This document shows positions 9,110-18,036 of a DNA stretch of 64,000 bases, piece by piece. Position 1 is the first letter of the stretch. The number at the start of each line of letters is the position of its first letter. The translations under genes were made by a program, and so were the position numbers. This DNA is from G963662985 sp963662985. Its GTDB lineage: Bacteria; Chloroflexota; Anaerolineae; Anaerolineales; UBA11579. The DNA is taken from the NCBI GenBank assembly GCA_963662985.1, contig OY760067.1:1116001-1180000 (forward strand). Direction: 5' to 3'. Below the pieces are notes generated by a model, which was not told where the DNA came from, did not search any database, and saw nothing but the letters and a program-made list of their open reading frames with translations.

Positions 9110-9802
9110 TTAGTAGAGGTTTTTTTCTCGTTTTAATTTCAACATCAATTCCACCATCAAAAAATCCAATTCCACGTCAATGTCCATTGCTTCTTCTGCC
9201 GCAATCGGGAACATCATCGCCTTCGGACTAATTCGATGTCCATGTTTCACCAATGTCTCACGTTCAAACAAATAAATACACGAATTTTCTTCATATACCG
9301 GAGGCAAATCCTGCGTACGTAACAATTCCTTCGGATTATGATTAATCGCCGTGCCATCTTCCCAATAAAGTCGTGTCTGCAAACCCGTCACCGAAAACAA
9401 AGAAGTCTTCTCCGGATACTGCGCAACAAACGTCTGAATCGCTTTTGAAATTGTCTCCGCCTTCAAAAGGGGGTTCGTGCTATGCGTCTGCAAATAGAAA
9501 TCCGCCTCAATCAATCCCGTATCATGCAACAAAATCGTATTCATCGGAATTTCGCCATCGCGCAATTCCGCAGGGCGTTCCACCACCACAATGCGCGCAT
9601 CCTTGCCTTGCAAGCCAGCCATCACATCTGGGCTGTCCGTATCCACCAAAATTTGGTCAATCTCTTCACACGCCAACAACGTATCCACAATATGTGCATA
9701 CAAAGGTTTGTCATCCATCATCCGATAATTTTTCCCCGGCACACGTTCCGAAGAATGACGCATCGGCACCAACGCCACAATTTTTTTTCCTTGATAGGCC
9801 AT
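9110..9802 (-). CDS. Acylneuraminate cytidylyltransferase-like protein (first of three)
   Basis: This is a 230-residue nucleotidyltransferase. VALVPMRHSSERVPGKN is the CMP-sialate synthetase P-loop equivalent (PxRxxSxRxPGKN), followed by KPLYAHIVDTL and LVDTDSPDV. The family transfers CMP from CTP to 2-keto sugar acids. It diverges from the second copy at about 13.7 kb (PARGGSKSIPHKN), so the two probably act on different acids. GAGGA seven bases upstream supports the ATG over an in-frame GTG. Confidence 0.8.
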   Translation of the reverse strand: MAYQGKKIVALVPMRHSSERVPGKNYRMMDDKPLYAHIVDTLLACEEIDQILVDTDSPDVMAGLQGKDARIVVVERPAELRDGEIPMNTILLHDTGLIEADFYLQTHSTNPLLKAETISKAIQTFVAQYPEKTSLFSVTGLQTRLYWEDGTAINHNPKELLRTQDLPPVYEENSCIYLFERETLVKHGHRISPKAMMFPIAAEEAMDIDVELDFLMVELMLKLKREKNLY

Positions 9803-9826
9803 TTTCACGTCCTCAATTTTCTTTAA

Positions 9827-10768
9827 TTATAAATCATCATACCGAATCGGCTGCACATCTCTAATTTCCGCATCACCTGTCCCAATCCCTGGTGGATAAT
9901 AGAAAACCTTGCGCAAGCGTTCTGTCACCGAGCTAGGTTGGCGATATCCCTGAAAAGTCCCCCAAAATTGCATAAAACGGAACCACACAATGCTCCACCC
10001 CACTCGAAAAAATTTCCGTTCCCGCATCGCTGTGCCCATATCACTCAAAACATTTTTGAAAAACAATTCCAAAAAATGTCCAAATCCAAATTTTTCTTCC
10101 GGATAAATCTGCTTAAACGTCATTGCTTCTCGACGATAGCGATTATATACTTGCTTCGGCACTTCTTCATGCACATGAATGATCTCCGCCTCCGCCGCAT
10201 ACGACACAAAATACCCCTCGCTCATCGCCCACTTCGCCCACACCAAATCTTCCAATCCCGTCACTTCTTCATCATAGGGATGCACTTCCCACAAAGCTCG
10301 TCGAATCGCCGAATTAGCATTATTACAAAATGGAATGGATTGTCTTGCTACGGATTGGTCCGGAAACCATTGTCGGAAAAATTGATGTTCCGAATATTTA
10401 TTACTTTCATTCCCCCGTTGTTTGCCATAGGCACACGCCACTTGCGCATCCTCAAACGGTTGCAACAACTGCTCCAACCAATCCGGATAAACAGGATACA
10501 CATGCGCACTCGCCATCACTACAAATTCACCTGTCGCCGCCTCAATCCCACGATTCAGCGAACGTCCAAACGTAAATTCTTTTGGATCAATATGAACAAC
10601 CTTTACTCCAAACCCTTCGGCAATCGTTCGTGTATCATCTGTAGAACCAGAATCCACCAAAATCACTTCAAAATCGCGCATCGTCTGTTGCTCAATCCCC
10701 TTCAACAGCTTGCCAATGTGTTTGCCTTCATTGAAAGCTCGAATCACAATTGAACATCTAGGAGTCAT
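9827..10768 (-). CDS. Family 2 glycosyltransferase
   Basis: This is a 313-residue GT2 protein. It begins CSIVIRAFNEGKHIGKLL, then DSGSTDDT, ASAHVYP where the DxD is usually found, and a downstream GLEDLVWAKW stretch. The C-terminal region is longer than in the two GT2s near 5-6 kb and may hold amphipathic helices. The ATG is chosen because GAGG lies nine bases upstream; a GTG further up would run into the sulfotransferase gene. Donor unknown. Confidence 0.8.
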   Translation of the reverse strand: MTPRCSIVIRAFNEGKHIGKLLKGIEQQTMRDFEVILVDSGSTDDTRTIAEGFGVKVVHIDPKEFTFGRSLNRGIEAATGEFVVMASAHVYPVYPDWLEQLLQPFEDAQVACAYGKQRGNESNKYSEHQFFRQWFPDQSVARQSIPFCNNANSAIRRALWEVHPYDEEVTGLEDLVWAKWAMSEGYFVSYAAEAEIIHVHEEVPKQVYNRYRREAMTFKQIYPEEKFGFGHFLELFFKNVLSDMGTAMRERKFFRVGWSIVWFRFMQFWGTFQGYRQPSSVTERLRKVFYYPPGIGTGDAEIRDVQPIRYDDL

Positions 10769-10779
10769 TCTTTCAAACC

Positions 10780-11643
10780 TCACCAATCCATGTTTTCTTC
10801 ATAGCCCAACCGAACCACGAGATCCCCAGCTTCTTCTTTAAAAACGTGTTTATTTTCTTCTGTGAACGCTTCTTTCCAACCACCCGGTTGGCCTTTTCGG
10901 AACGTACCTGATTTTTTCGGTTGCACTGCTGCATGCATCGAAGCAATTGCTTCTTCATCGCTGGTCATCAATACCAACCCGCGTCCCTTCAAAAATTCCA
11001 AAATCCGCACAAATGTTGCATCTCGATCCAAGATCAAATCTTCAAATTTCACTGGCAACACATTTGGTAAATTAATCCAACCTGCATAGCCATCATAACG
11101 CACTTTGATCGAAGAAATTCCATATAACTCATCATCAATCCCACGAATGGCCGCATTAATCCGCGCTTCATCCGTATCAAATTTTTCATTGTAATATAGA
11201 TGCAGATGATGATCTTCCTTCATATAAGTTGCATATTGTACTTGCGATACCACCACATCTCGAGGATCACGATAAAGGAAAAAGAGTGAATATTTATCTT
11301 GTCCTAATTCAGCTAAAAAGTCGGGCTTAGATTTTAAATAACCATACGCCACATCCCCTGCGTTCAACTCATGTAATCGAGCTAATTTGTCTTGATCATC
11401 TCGCATTTTCAAATTATTTTCAGCGCGATTAATCGGCGGATAACCACTGTCAATCAATGGACTAACTGCAATTACCCCATCAATCACTTGAGTAAGCAAA
11501 TGAGATCCAGCCTTAGGTATGGAATTAACAATAATAATTGGTTGCGAGTCCAAAACTTTTTTTCCAAATCTCCGCGCAGAGTTCAACCGCCGTACTTGCC
11601 ATCGCGCTTTTTTGAAAATTCTTTTTAATTCATAATACGCCAT
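10780..11643 (-). CDS. PAPS-dependent sulfotransferase
   Basis: This 287-residue protein has both classical sulfotransferase sites. SIPKAGSHLL near residues 41-50 corresponds to the 5'-phosphosulfate loop (PKSGTT type) and YRDPRDVVVSQ to the 3'-phosphate site. The late motif RKGQPGGWK matches RKGxxGxWK, which wraps the PAPS adenine in cytosolic sulfotransferases. It probably sulfates a sugar in the growing glycan. The start codon overlaps the stop of the upstream gene (TAATG). The APS kinase gene about 2.5 kb upstream in the same operon would supply the donor. Confidence 0.85.
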   Translation of the reverse strand: MAYYELKRIFKKARWQVRRLNSARRFGKKVLDSQPIIIVNSIPKAGSHLLTQVIDGVIAVSPLIDSGYPPINRAENNLKMRDDQDKLARLHELNAGDVAYGYLKSKPDFLAELGQDKYSLFFLYRDPRDVVVSQVQYATYMKEDHHLHLYYNEKFDTDEARINAAIRGIDDELYGISSIKVRYDGYAGWINLPNVLPVKFEDLILDRDATFVRILEFLKGRGLVLMTSDEEAIASMHAAVQPKKSGTFRKGQPGGWKEAFTEENKHVFKEEAGDLVVRLGYEENMDW

Positions 11644-13268
11644 TAGGAAATTCCACCTTGCTCATAAAATTTATCAACCGGCCGTTCAAACGATTCACCC
11701 TGCAAAATCCCAGCTTGAATTCGCTTCATCACCTTGCTGTTTTCTGATTTTAACGCCTTTGCATCAAAATCTTTCAACACCACATAGCCATCGGTCGGAT
11801 GTGCTTTCAAATAATCCGCAAACGACTGAGATAAATGATGATTTTGGTAATACACATATCGCAATGCATTCTCATAGAATACATCTGGCGTATCAATTTT
11901 CTCTTCTCTAAAAAATTTCTCCACCATTGCCAAATGTGCGTCTCGGCTCTCCGGCACAAACACCGTCTCATATCCCGTATAACGCGATTTCCCCGCACTA
12001 ATCACAGGCACTCGCATTAGGCTGCCTTCCAATCCTATAGAAGAATTATACACCAGCACAAACTTTGCTTGCAGCATTAAAGCATAAGAACTCACATACT
12101 CATTGCTATTAATAAACACCACATTCTCTTTTTCCAACAGCCCTTGCGCTTTCACCCAATCCGCCACCGATTCCAACGAGCGTTTTCCTTCGCGTAATTC
12201 ATCCGGATGTGCTCGCAGCACAAACAACACCTCTGGATGTGCTTCAATCATCTCTCTAATATCTTCCAACCACGCAAACATATCCGCATAAATCACGTTC
12301 GCATGCATCTGGCTCGTATCAAAAATCACATTCGTAAACACTGGCACCATCGCTTCATGTGCTTCAATCTTCGCCAGCAGTTCTGCATCCAACCCCTGCA
12401 TATCTTTCCAAAATGTAATCCCCGCCATCGTGAAATCGCCCTGAAAGCGCTTCTTCAAATACGCCTGAATCGTCTCACGTTGTTCTTGGGTCAATTCAAA
12501 ATCAGCCGGCATTGCCGTCGGATAAGCGGTTGCTTCTCCCGCCACAAAAAAGCCAGAAAATGGTTCAAAGCCCACTTCATGCGTCACCACTCGAATCCCC
12601 TGTGCTTCCGCAAAATAGCGCACCACTGCTTCCGGATAGGAGGTCCCATTAAACACCACCACCGCTTGTGGTTGAATCCGCGCCAACGCAAGTTCCGCCT
12701 GTTGTCCCAACGCCACCGCTGAAACCAAAAAATCTGCAAACACCCCCCGCGTATCCGCATCGTCTAATAAGTTATGTCGTCGCAAACGCCAGCGCACCGC
12801 CGGCAGCACCATCGCCCCATAAGGCACATCGTCCACCACCACATCGCTCAATTCGTCCACACTCTTCGTTGCCAATTCACTCGTCAAAGTTTCATCAAAG
12901 CCATCTTCCAACCACACCACTTCATCTGCTCCCGCAAACAAGCGCTCTGATTGCGCCACACATGCTTCGCATGGCATCGGCTTATTCAAATCATTCAAAT
13001 CCAAACCCAACACACATCTCTTCATCCCTCTTCGGCAAGCCATCTGCACCACGCGCACGCCATCCATCCCCAAGCTCCACGCCACCAATTGCTGGAAAGC
13101 GGCATTCAAGCTCATCCCATAGATCCGCGTCGACGCATTAAATAACACCACCGTTCCCTTTGCAGCGTCTTTTTCCACCGCCTTGGCTTGTTTCGCCAAC
13201 TGCGCCATCCGCCAGCGATTCTCCACCGTATTCAATTTCACTTTCACAGCATCAAACATCATTCGCAT
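11643..13268 (-). CDS. Capsule-type GT-B transferase (PF05159-like)
   Basis: This is a 541-residue protein with a two-lobed layout. Its C-terminal half has VLRAHPDELREG, INSNEYVSSYALMLQAKFVLVYNSSIGLEG and PVISAGKSRYTGYETVF, the pattern of capsule polysaccharide biosynthesis transferases where RxHP and the S(S/T)xGxE loop line the donor site. A CxxC pair (EACVAQ region) occurs in the N-terminal half. Two other genes in the locus share this C-terminal pattern. Specific reaction unknown. Several ATGs lie close together at the start, so the exact first residue is uncertain. Confidence 0.65.
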   Translation of the reverse strand: MRMMFDAVKVKLNTVENRWRMAQLAKQAKAVEKDAAKGTVVLFNASTRIYGMSLNAAFQQLVAWSLGMDGVRVVQMACRRGMKRCVLGLDLNDLNKPMPCEACVAQSERLFAGADEVVWLEDGFDETLTSELATKSVDELSDVVVDDVPYGAMVLPAVRWRLRRHNLLDDADTRGVFADFLVSAVALGQQAELALARIQPQAVVVFNGTSYPEAVVRYFAEAQGIRVVTHEVGFEPFSGFFVAGEATAYPTAMPADFELTQEQRETIQAYLKKRFQGDFTMAGITFWKDMQGLDAELLAKIEAHEAMVPVFTNVIFDTSQMHANVIYADMFAWLEDIREMIEAHPEVLFVLRAHPDELREGKRSLESVADWVKAQGLLEKENVVFINSNEYVSSYALMLQAKFVLVYNSSIGLEGSLMRVPVISAGKSRYTGYETVFVPESRDAHLAMVEKFFREEKIDTPDVFYENALRYVYYQNHHLSQSFADYLKAHPTDGYVVLKDFDAKALKSENSKVMKRIQAGILQGESFERPVDKFYEQGGIS

Positions 13269-13297
13269 TCGCTCTCAAAAAAAGATAAATTCTTTTA

Positions 13298-14074
13298 TCA
13301 ACTCAATTTTTCAATCGTATAACCCAATTCTTCAAAGGTCAGCTCACCGCTTTCCAACAACAATTCTGCCCGTTTCCAATCTGCCATCGAATCAATATCA
13401 ACCCAATCGCCATCATTCATAAACATCGGCAAAATCTTCTTCCCCGTCAAAGATTTTTGTTCCGTCACCGTCTTCGTCCAAAACGCATCCACATACCCCA
13501 CCTGCCAATACACTTCCGGCAAGGCTTGCCGTGGCATATTATACGCTTCTGCAAACTCGGTCTCAATCAACGGTTCCATGAAGCCATCTGCCCCAATCTT
13601 CCACATCTTAAACGGATTCTGAAATGGCACAATCACCCCACGCACAGAATCTGCTTCCGGTTTTTCTAGCAAATTCTCCACCGCCTTGTCCACATGCCAA
13701 AGCCGACGAAACGGGCTCGTTGGGCGCAATTGCACAATCATATCCGGGTGATAATCTTCATGCTCCGCCAACCACTCCACTGCATGGGCAAACACCGGAA
13801 AGTCCGGTGTACCATCTTGCGCATGTTCATCCGGACGCATAAAAGGCGTCTCCGCCCCATAAAGTCGTGCTACTTCTGCAATTTCCGCATCATCCGTAGA
13901 CACAATCACTCGGGTCACCCACTTTGAGGCACGTGCCACCGCAATGCTATAAGCAATCATCGGATACCCGCCCAGCGCTAAGATATTCTTATGCGGAATG
14001 CTCTTCGAGCCCCCCCTTGCAGGGATAATCGCCAAAACTTCAGGTTTTTTGTTCAAGTTTGCTGACTCACTCAT
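13298..14074 (-). CDS. CMP-nonulosonate (NeuA-like) cytidylyltransferase
   Basis: This is a 258-residue enzyme with the best CMP-sialate synthetase signature of the three here: AIIPARGGSKSIPHKNI, YPMIAYSI, VSTDDAEIAEVARLYGAETPF and RPTSPFR. These bind CTP and the 2-keto acid. It lacks the extra C-terminal hydrolase domain seen in some NeuA proteins. It would activate the NeuB product for transfer. It lies between the APS kinase and a capsule-type transferase. Confidence 0.85.
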   Translation of the reverse strand: MSESANLNKKPEVLAIIPARGGSKSIPHKNILALGGYPMIAYSIAVARASKWVTRVIVSTDDAEIAEVARLYGAETPFMRPDEHAQDGTPDFPVFAHAVEWLAEHEDYHPDMIVQLRPTSPFRRLWHVDKAVENLLEKPEADSVRGVIVPFQNPFKMWKIGADGFMEPLIETEFAEAYNMPRQALPEVYWQVGYVDAFWTKTVTEQKSLTGKKILPMFMNDGDWVDIDSMADWKRAELLLESGELTFEELGYTIEKLS

Positions 14075-14102
14075 CGCAAAATCTCCATATTCAAAAGCCC
14101 GT

Positions 14103-15551
14103 CTAGCGAGCCAATTCTTTCAAATATCCAGCCGCTTTCAAAGCCGCCACCACTTCATCCGCACATTCCTGCGGGGTTTTGCCGGCCGTTGGCACCACAA
14201 TCTCTGCCTCCAACGGAGCTTCATAAGGCGAATCAATCCCCGTGAAATTCTTTAATTCACCCGCGCGTGCCTTTGCATAAAGCCCCTTCACATCGCGAGC
14301 TTCTGCTTCCGCTAAAGTTGTCGCCACATAAATCTCCACAAATTTATCCGTGCCCACCATCGCGCGCACTGCTTCCCGTGTCTTTCGAAAAGGGGAGATT
14401 GCCGCACACATCACCGTTCCACCGTGTTTGGCAATTTCTGCCGCCACATAACCAATTCGCAAAATATTCGTATCGCGATCTTCCGCACTAAAGGTCAATC
14501 CCTTTGATAAATGCGTTCGCACCACATCGCCGTCCAACACCGTCAATTGCCGACCATGTGCCAACAATTGTGGGGCCACCAAATTTGCAATCGCGCTCTT
14601 CCCAGAGCCACTCAAACCCGTGAACCACAACACCAACCCTTGTTTTTCTTTCGGCGGGGCCACATCTTCCAGCATCGTCCGCACCGCAGGCAAATAGTCC
14701 GTCTCATGGATAGTTTCGCGCCAATCTTGGTCACTTTCTTCCAAATCCACAAACACAAATTGCATCGCCAATGCATCCGCCACCAAGCTCACTTCTTCTT
14801 CCCATTTTTCATCCAACACCAAATGCGTCACCCCAAAATTCTTCGCCACCACAGCTCTTAATAACACATCCGCTAGGCTAGCTTTGCGCATAGCTAAATC
14901 AGATAACACCACATCCCAATCCCCCAACAGCCAACTGCGCACCTTCGTATAATACGCCAAATCTTGTTTCGAATCCCAGCCAAACACGGGCAACACCATC
15001 CCGCTCACCAAGCCATCCACTTCATCCATCGCCGCATGCATCACCAACGCATCCAACTTACGCATTGGTCCATCCGCAAACATCCCCAACACTACATCAT
15101 CTCCAGCCACAGCCTTTTGCATCATCGTCGGGCTTTTGCGTAATTCCAAAAAATCCACCTGCTTGGGCAAGTTCACCACCTGCAAATCCCCCGCCAAACA
15201 CGCCGCTTCAGGGCTTTCTTCAAACTGAAACACTTCTTCCACGTCCATCACTGCAATCGTATTAAAATATTCATCCCGCAACACCACTGCATCAAATTCG
15301 TCTGCCAAATCTGCCAACAACACTGGCAACACCAACGGGGCAGGGAAGAAACTACCATCCAACAATTGCATCGTTTCCGTCACCGCCATCACTTCATCCG
15401 CTCCCATAAAATGATCCAACGGTGCCAACCCACCTTCTGCCAACAACACCACATAACTCAACACTTCTTTGCTCAATTGCACCGAAGGCAAATTCACCGC
15501 GCGTGCCAAAGTCGCTTCTCGTTCTTTTCCTGTCAAAATCAAGTTCACCAT
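14103..15551 (-). CDS. Degenerate ATP-sulfurylase domain fused to intact APS kinase
   Basis: This 482-residue fusion has an APS kinase at residues 304-480 with every key motif: P-loop GLSGSGKS, LDGDVVRTHL, FSAEDRDTNI, SPFRKTREAVR, ARDVKGLY and KNFTGIDSPYEAP. Residues 1-300 follow the ATP sulfurylase fold (GLAPLDHFMG, then DLAYYTKVR and KNFGVTHLV). However, the place of the catalytic QxRNPxHxxH reads MFADGPMRKLDAL and the GRDHAG loop reads LDEKWEE. So it can probably make PAPS from APS but not APS from sulfate. The first domain may be structural or regulatory. Confidence 0.85.
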   Translation of the reverse strand: MVNLILTGKEREATLARAVNLPSVQLSKEVLSYVVLLAEGGLAPLDHFMGADEVMAVTETMQLLDGSFFPAPLVLPVLLADLADEFDAVVLRDEYFNTIAVMDVEEVFQFEESPEAACLAGDLQVVNLPKQVDFLELRKSPTMMQKAVAGDDVVLGMFADGPMRKLDALVMHAAMDEVDGLVSGMVLPVFGWDSKQDLAYYTKVRSWLLGDWDVVLSDLAMRKASLADVLLRAVVAKNFGVTHLVLDEKWEEEVSLVADALAMQFVFVDLEESDQDWRETIHETDYLPAVRTMLEDVAPPKEKQGLVLWFTGLSGSGKSAIANLVAPQLLAHGRQLTVLDGDVVRTHLSKGLTFSAEDRDTNILRIGYVAAEIAKHGGTVMCAAISPFRKTREAVRAMVGTDKFVEIYVATTLAEAEARDVKGLYAKARAGELKNFTGIDSPYEAPLEAEIVVPTAGKTPQECADEVVAALKAAGYLKELAR

Positions 15552-15566
15552 CCTCAGCTCACTTTC

Positions 15567-16574
15567 TTATTTCGATCGCAAGATCGACCAATCTTTCACA
15601 ATTGTTTCATGTTCCGCAGACCACAGCGCCCCCAAGGCCAATTCCTGTGCCCGAATCCCGTCCTGCAACGTACATCCTGACGGCATCCCATCCCGCACCA
15701 TTGCCACAAAATGTGCCGTCTGCGCCATGAACAAGTCATTCCGCTCAAATCCATCTTTCATCGGATACTCCGTCCATGTTTTCTTTTCCCCATCAAAAAC
15801 ACGCACCATCCCATCCGCATTATCCCAAAAAATCGACCCCTTCGTACACACCACTTCCAAAGAATGTTGCGCTGGGCGTTGCACATAATCCAAATGCACA
15901 TTCCCAATCATCCCATTCTCAAATCGCAATCCAATCTCCGCCGTGTCTTCCACGTCCATTTCCAAGTCGCTCACTTTGTCCGCAAACGCCCATTCTGCGG
16001 TCACTTCGCCAAACATCATCCGCAAATAGTCCAACGGATGCGTCAAGGTCAACACCACGCCGCCCCCCAAGTCCTTGCGCGCCGCATATCCCTTGCGATA
16101 GTCTTCCCACGGATGCCAATCCGGCAAATATTCTCCCCAGCGCACCCGCACCGAAGTCGCCCGTCCCACTTCCCCCATCTCCACCAAATTTTTAATCCCC
16201 CGCAAACCCGGATGCCAGCGAAACTGAAAGCCCACCAACACCGGCACGTCATTTTCTTCCACAATTTGCAAAAACTCATCCATCCCCGTCATCGAATCCG
16301 AAACGGGCTTTTCCATCAAAATCGCCACGCCTGCTTTCGCCGCCGGAATCGCCACATCCAAATGCAGCGCCGTCGGGTTCGAAATCACAATCGCATCGGG
16401 TTTATGTGCCAAAGCCGCTTCAATCGACGTCTCCACTGGCAATCCTGCCAATTCATCATCGGATAAAGTCGCCCGATGAGAACGTAGCAACACAAACTCT
16501 TCCACCCCACAAGCCCGCAAATTGCGCAAATGTCGGCGGCCAATCGAGCCTAACCCAGCGATCACAACCTTCAT
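15567..16574 (-). CDS. Gfo/Idh/MocA family oxidoreductase
   Basis: This is a 335-residue protein. The Rossmann start VVIAGLGSIGRRHLRNL and the EKPVSDS motif (catalytic Lys of the EKP signature) define the family. The C-terminal half is the usual beta-sheet substrate domain with GGGVVLTLTHPLDYLR. Such enzymes oxidise or reduce sugar nucleotides or free sugars with NAD(P). In Campylobacter legionaminate loci a Gfo/Idh protein (PtmF) works near a NeuB, a parallel by context only. Confidence 0.8.
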   Translation of the reverse strand: MKVVIAGLGSIGRRHLRNLRACGVEEFVLLRSHRATLSDDELAGLPVETSIEAALAHKPDAIVISNPTALHLDVAIPAAKAGVAILMEKPVSDSMTGMDEFLQIVEENDVPVLVGFQFRWHPGLRGIKNLVEMGEVGRATSVRVRWGEYLPDWHPWEDYRKGYAARKDLGGGVVLTLTHPLDYLRMMFGEVTAEWAFADKVSDLEMDVEDTAEIGLRFENGMIGNVHLDYVQRPAQHSLEVVCTKGSIFWDNADGMVRVFDGEKKTWTEYPMKDGFERNDLFMAQTAHFVAMVRDGMPSGCTLQDGIRAQELALGALWSAEHETIVKDWSILRSK

Positions 16575-16585
16575 CGTCCCGTTCC

Positions 16586-18025
16586 TTACTTTCCTTGCAC
16601 CAAGCTCAATAAATATTCACCCGTACGGCGCCCAGCGCTCCCATCGGTGAACGTACATTCATCTTCAATAAATTTTTCTTGTGCGGCCGCATCATGGGTC
16701 GGATTTTGCAAATACAAATTCAACGTATCCTTCAAACTTTCTTTGTCCAACACCACCGTACCCGCCTTCGCTTCAATAAAGCGTCGGTGTGTTTCCCAAT
16801 CCGAAATTTCCGACAACGGCAAATAGAAATTCTCCGTCCAGCCCACCTCATGGTCAATACACTCCGCAATAATCGGCGTGCGATGAATCGCCGTTTCCAC
16901 CACCATCGTAGAATACACCGTCACAAACACATCCGAGTGCGCCATCATCGACGTCTTCTCTGGCATATCTTCCCCAGAATAATGGCCCAATTCGCCCCCC
17001 AAGGCCACCGGTTCCACCAAATGCACATGTGGCATCGTCTTCACCATCTCCCGCACTGCTTCACGTTCCGCCGCAAAGCGTCCCGTATTCATAAAATGGT
17101 TCGGGTGCAAACGCACCAACAATTGGCTCGGTTCTGCCAAAGCATCCTCATTCACCAATTCGGCCAATGCCTCAATATTCTGAATATTTGGCGAAAAGCT
17201 CACAAAACTGCTTGCATAAGAAATCAACTTCCGCGTAGAGTCCAAGCCATGCAATTCAAAATACTCTTCCTTCGGCATTACCCATTCATTCAAAAAATAT
17301 CCATCATAAGAGGGGATCCCGCCAATATTCACCTTCTTTGGGTCCCAATCCGACCCCAACACCAATTCTTGCTTCTGCAATTCAGACCAACACGTCGCAT
17401 AATCCATGTCCGCCCCACTCAAATTATACGAACAAGAATTATCCCATCCCACAATCACAGTCGTAGTAGTAATTCCACGTGCTGCCGCTTCTCGCAACAA
17501 ATACTTATCAAAGCGCCAACCCGGCGTACTCGCCACCACCATCTCTGGTTCATATTTTTCAAACAAATCATCATAGAGATGTGGCACAAACTGTCGTTGC
17601 ATGCTTTGCATCAACTTACGCGCCAACTTCGAATAATGCATCACCGTCACCGCCAGCTTCATCACCGGCATCAACAGCTTGCGTTTCCCCGTCGCTTCCA
17701 CTTGCACCTGCTCAATATAATTCTCCACCGGCACCAAATTAATCTTATGGGAGGCCCCCGCTCGGCGCAAAAAATCCAACCAAAATTGCATCGAAGGTTT
17801 ATAGGAATTAAAATAATCTCTCGCTTCTTTAATCCGCAAATCTTCCACAATCAAGCCTTCTTGACCAAAACGTGCCTCGATCTGTTCTTTCAACACCGCA
17901 TCCGTCAACAAAACCACACGCACCCCACCCTCAATCATTGTTTTCACCACATCGCTTTGCAAAAAATAAACGATCGCCAACCCATGATCTGCACTAATAA
18001 AAACAGTCTTTTGTTTATCCGTCAT
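16586..18025 (-). CDS. Putative GT-B glycosyltransferase of the capsule type
   Basis: This is a 479-residue protein. The N-terminal half begins with FISADHGLAIVYFLQSDVV, a Rossmann-like stretch. The C-terminal half has LLVRLHPNHFM and TVYSTMVVETAIHRTPIIAEC, matching the RxHP and ST-x-xE loop of capsule- and CDP-glycerol-type transferases. It resembles the proteins starting near 13.3 and 26.5 kb in layout. The donor is unknown; a CMP-acid or other charged donor is possible given the neighbours. Confidence 0.55.
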   Translation of the reverse strand: MTDKQKTVFISADHGLAIVYFLQSDVVKTMIEGGVRVVLLTDAVLKEQIEARFGQEGLIVEDLRIKEARDYFNSYKPSMQFWLDFLRRAGASHKINLVPVENYIEQVQVEATGKRKLLMPVMKLAVTVMHYSKLARKLMQSMQRQFVPHLYDDLFEKYEPEMVVASTPGWRFDKYLLREAAARGITTTTVIVGWDNSCSYNLSGADMDYATCWSELQKQELVLGSDWDPKKVNIGGIPSYDGYFLNEWVMPKEEYFELHGLDSTRKLISYASSFVSFSPNIQNIEALAELVNEDALAEPSQLLVRLHPNHFMNTGRFAAEREAVREMVKTMPHVHLVEPVALGGELGHYSGEDMPEKTSMMAHSDVFVTVYSTMVVETAIHRTPIIAECIDHEVGWTENFYLPLSEISDWETHRRFIEAKAGTVVLDKESLKDTLNLYLQNPTHDAAAQEKFIEDECTFTDGSAGRRTGEYLLSLVQGK

Positions 18026-18036
18026 TCCATCATCCT

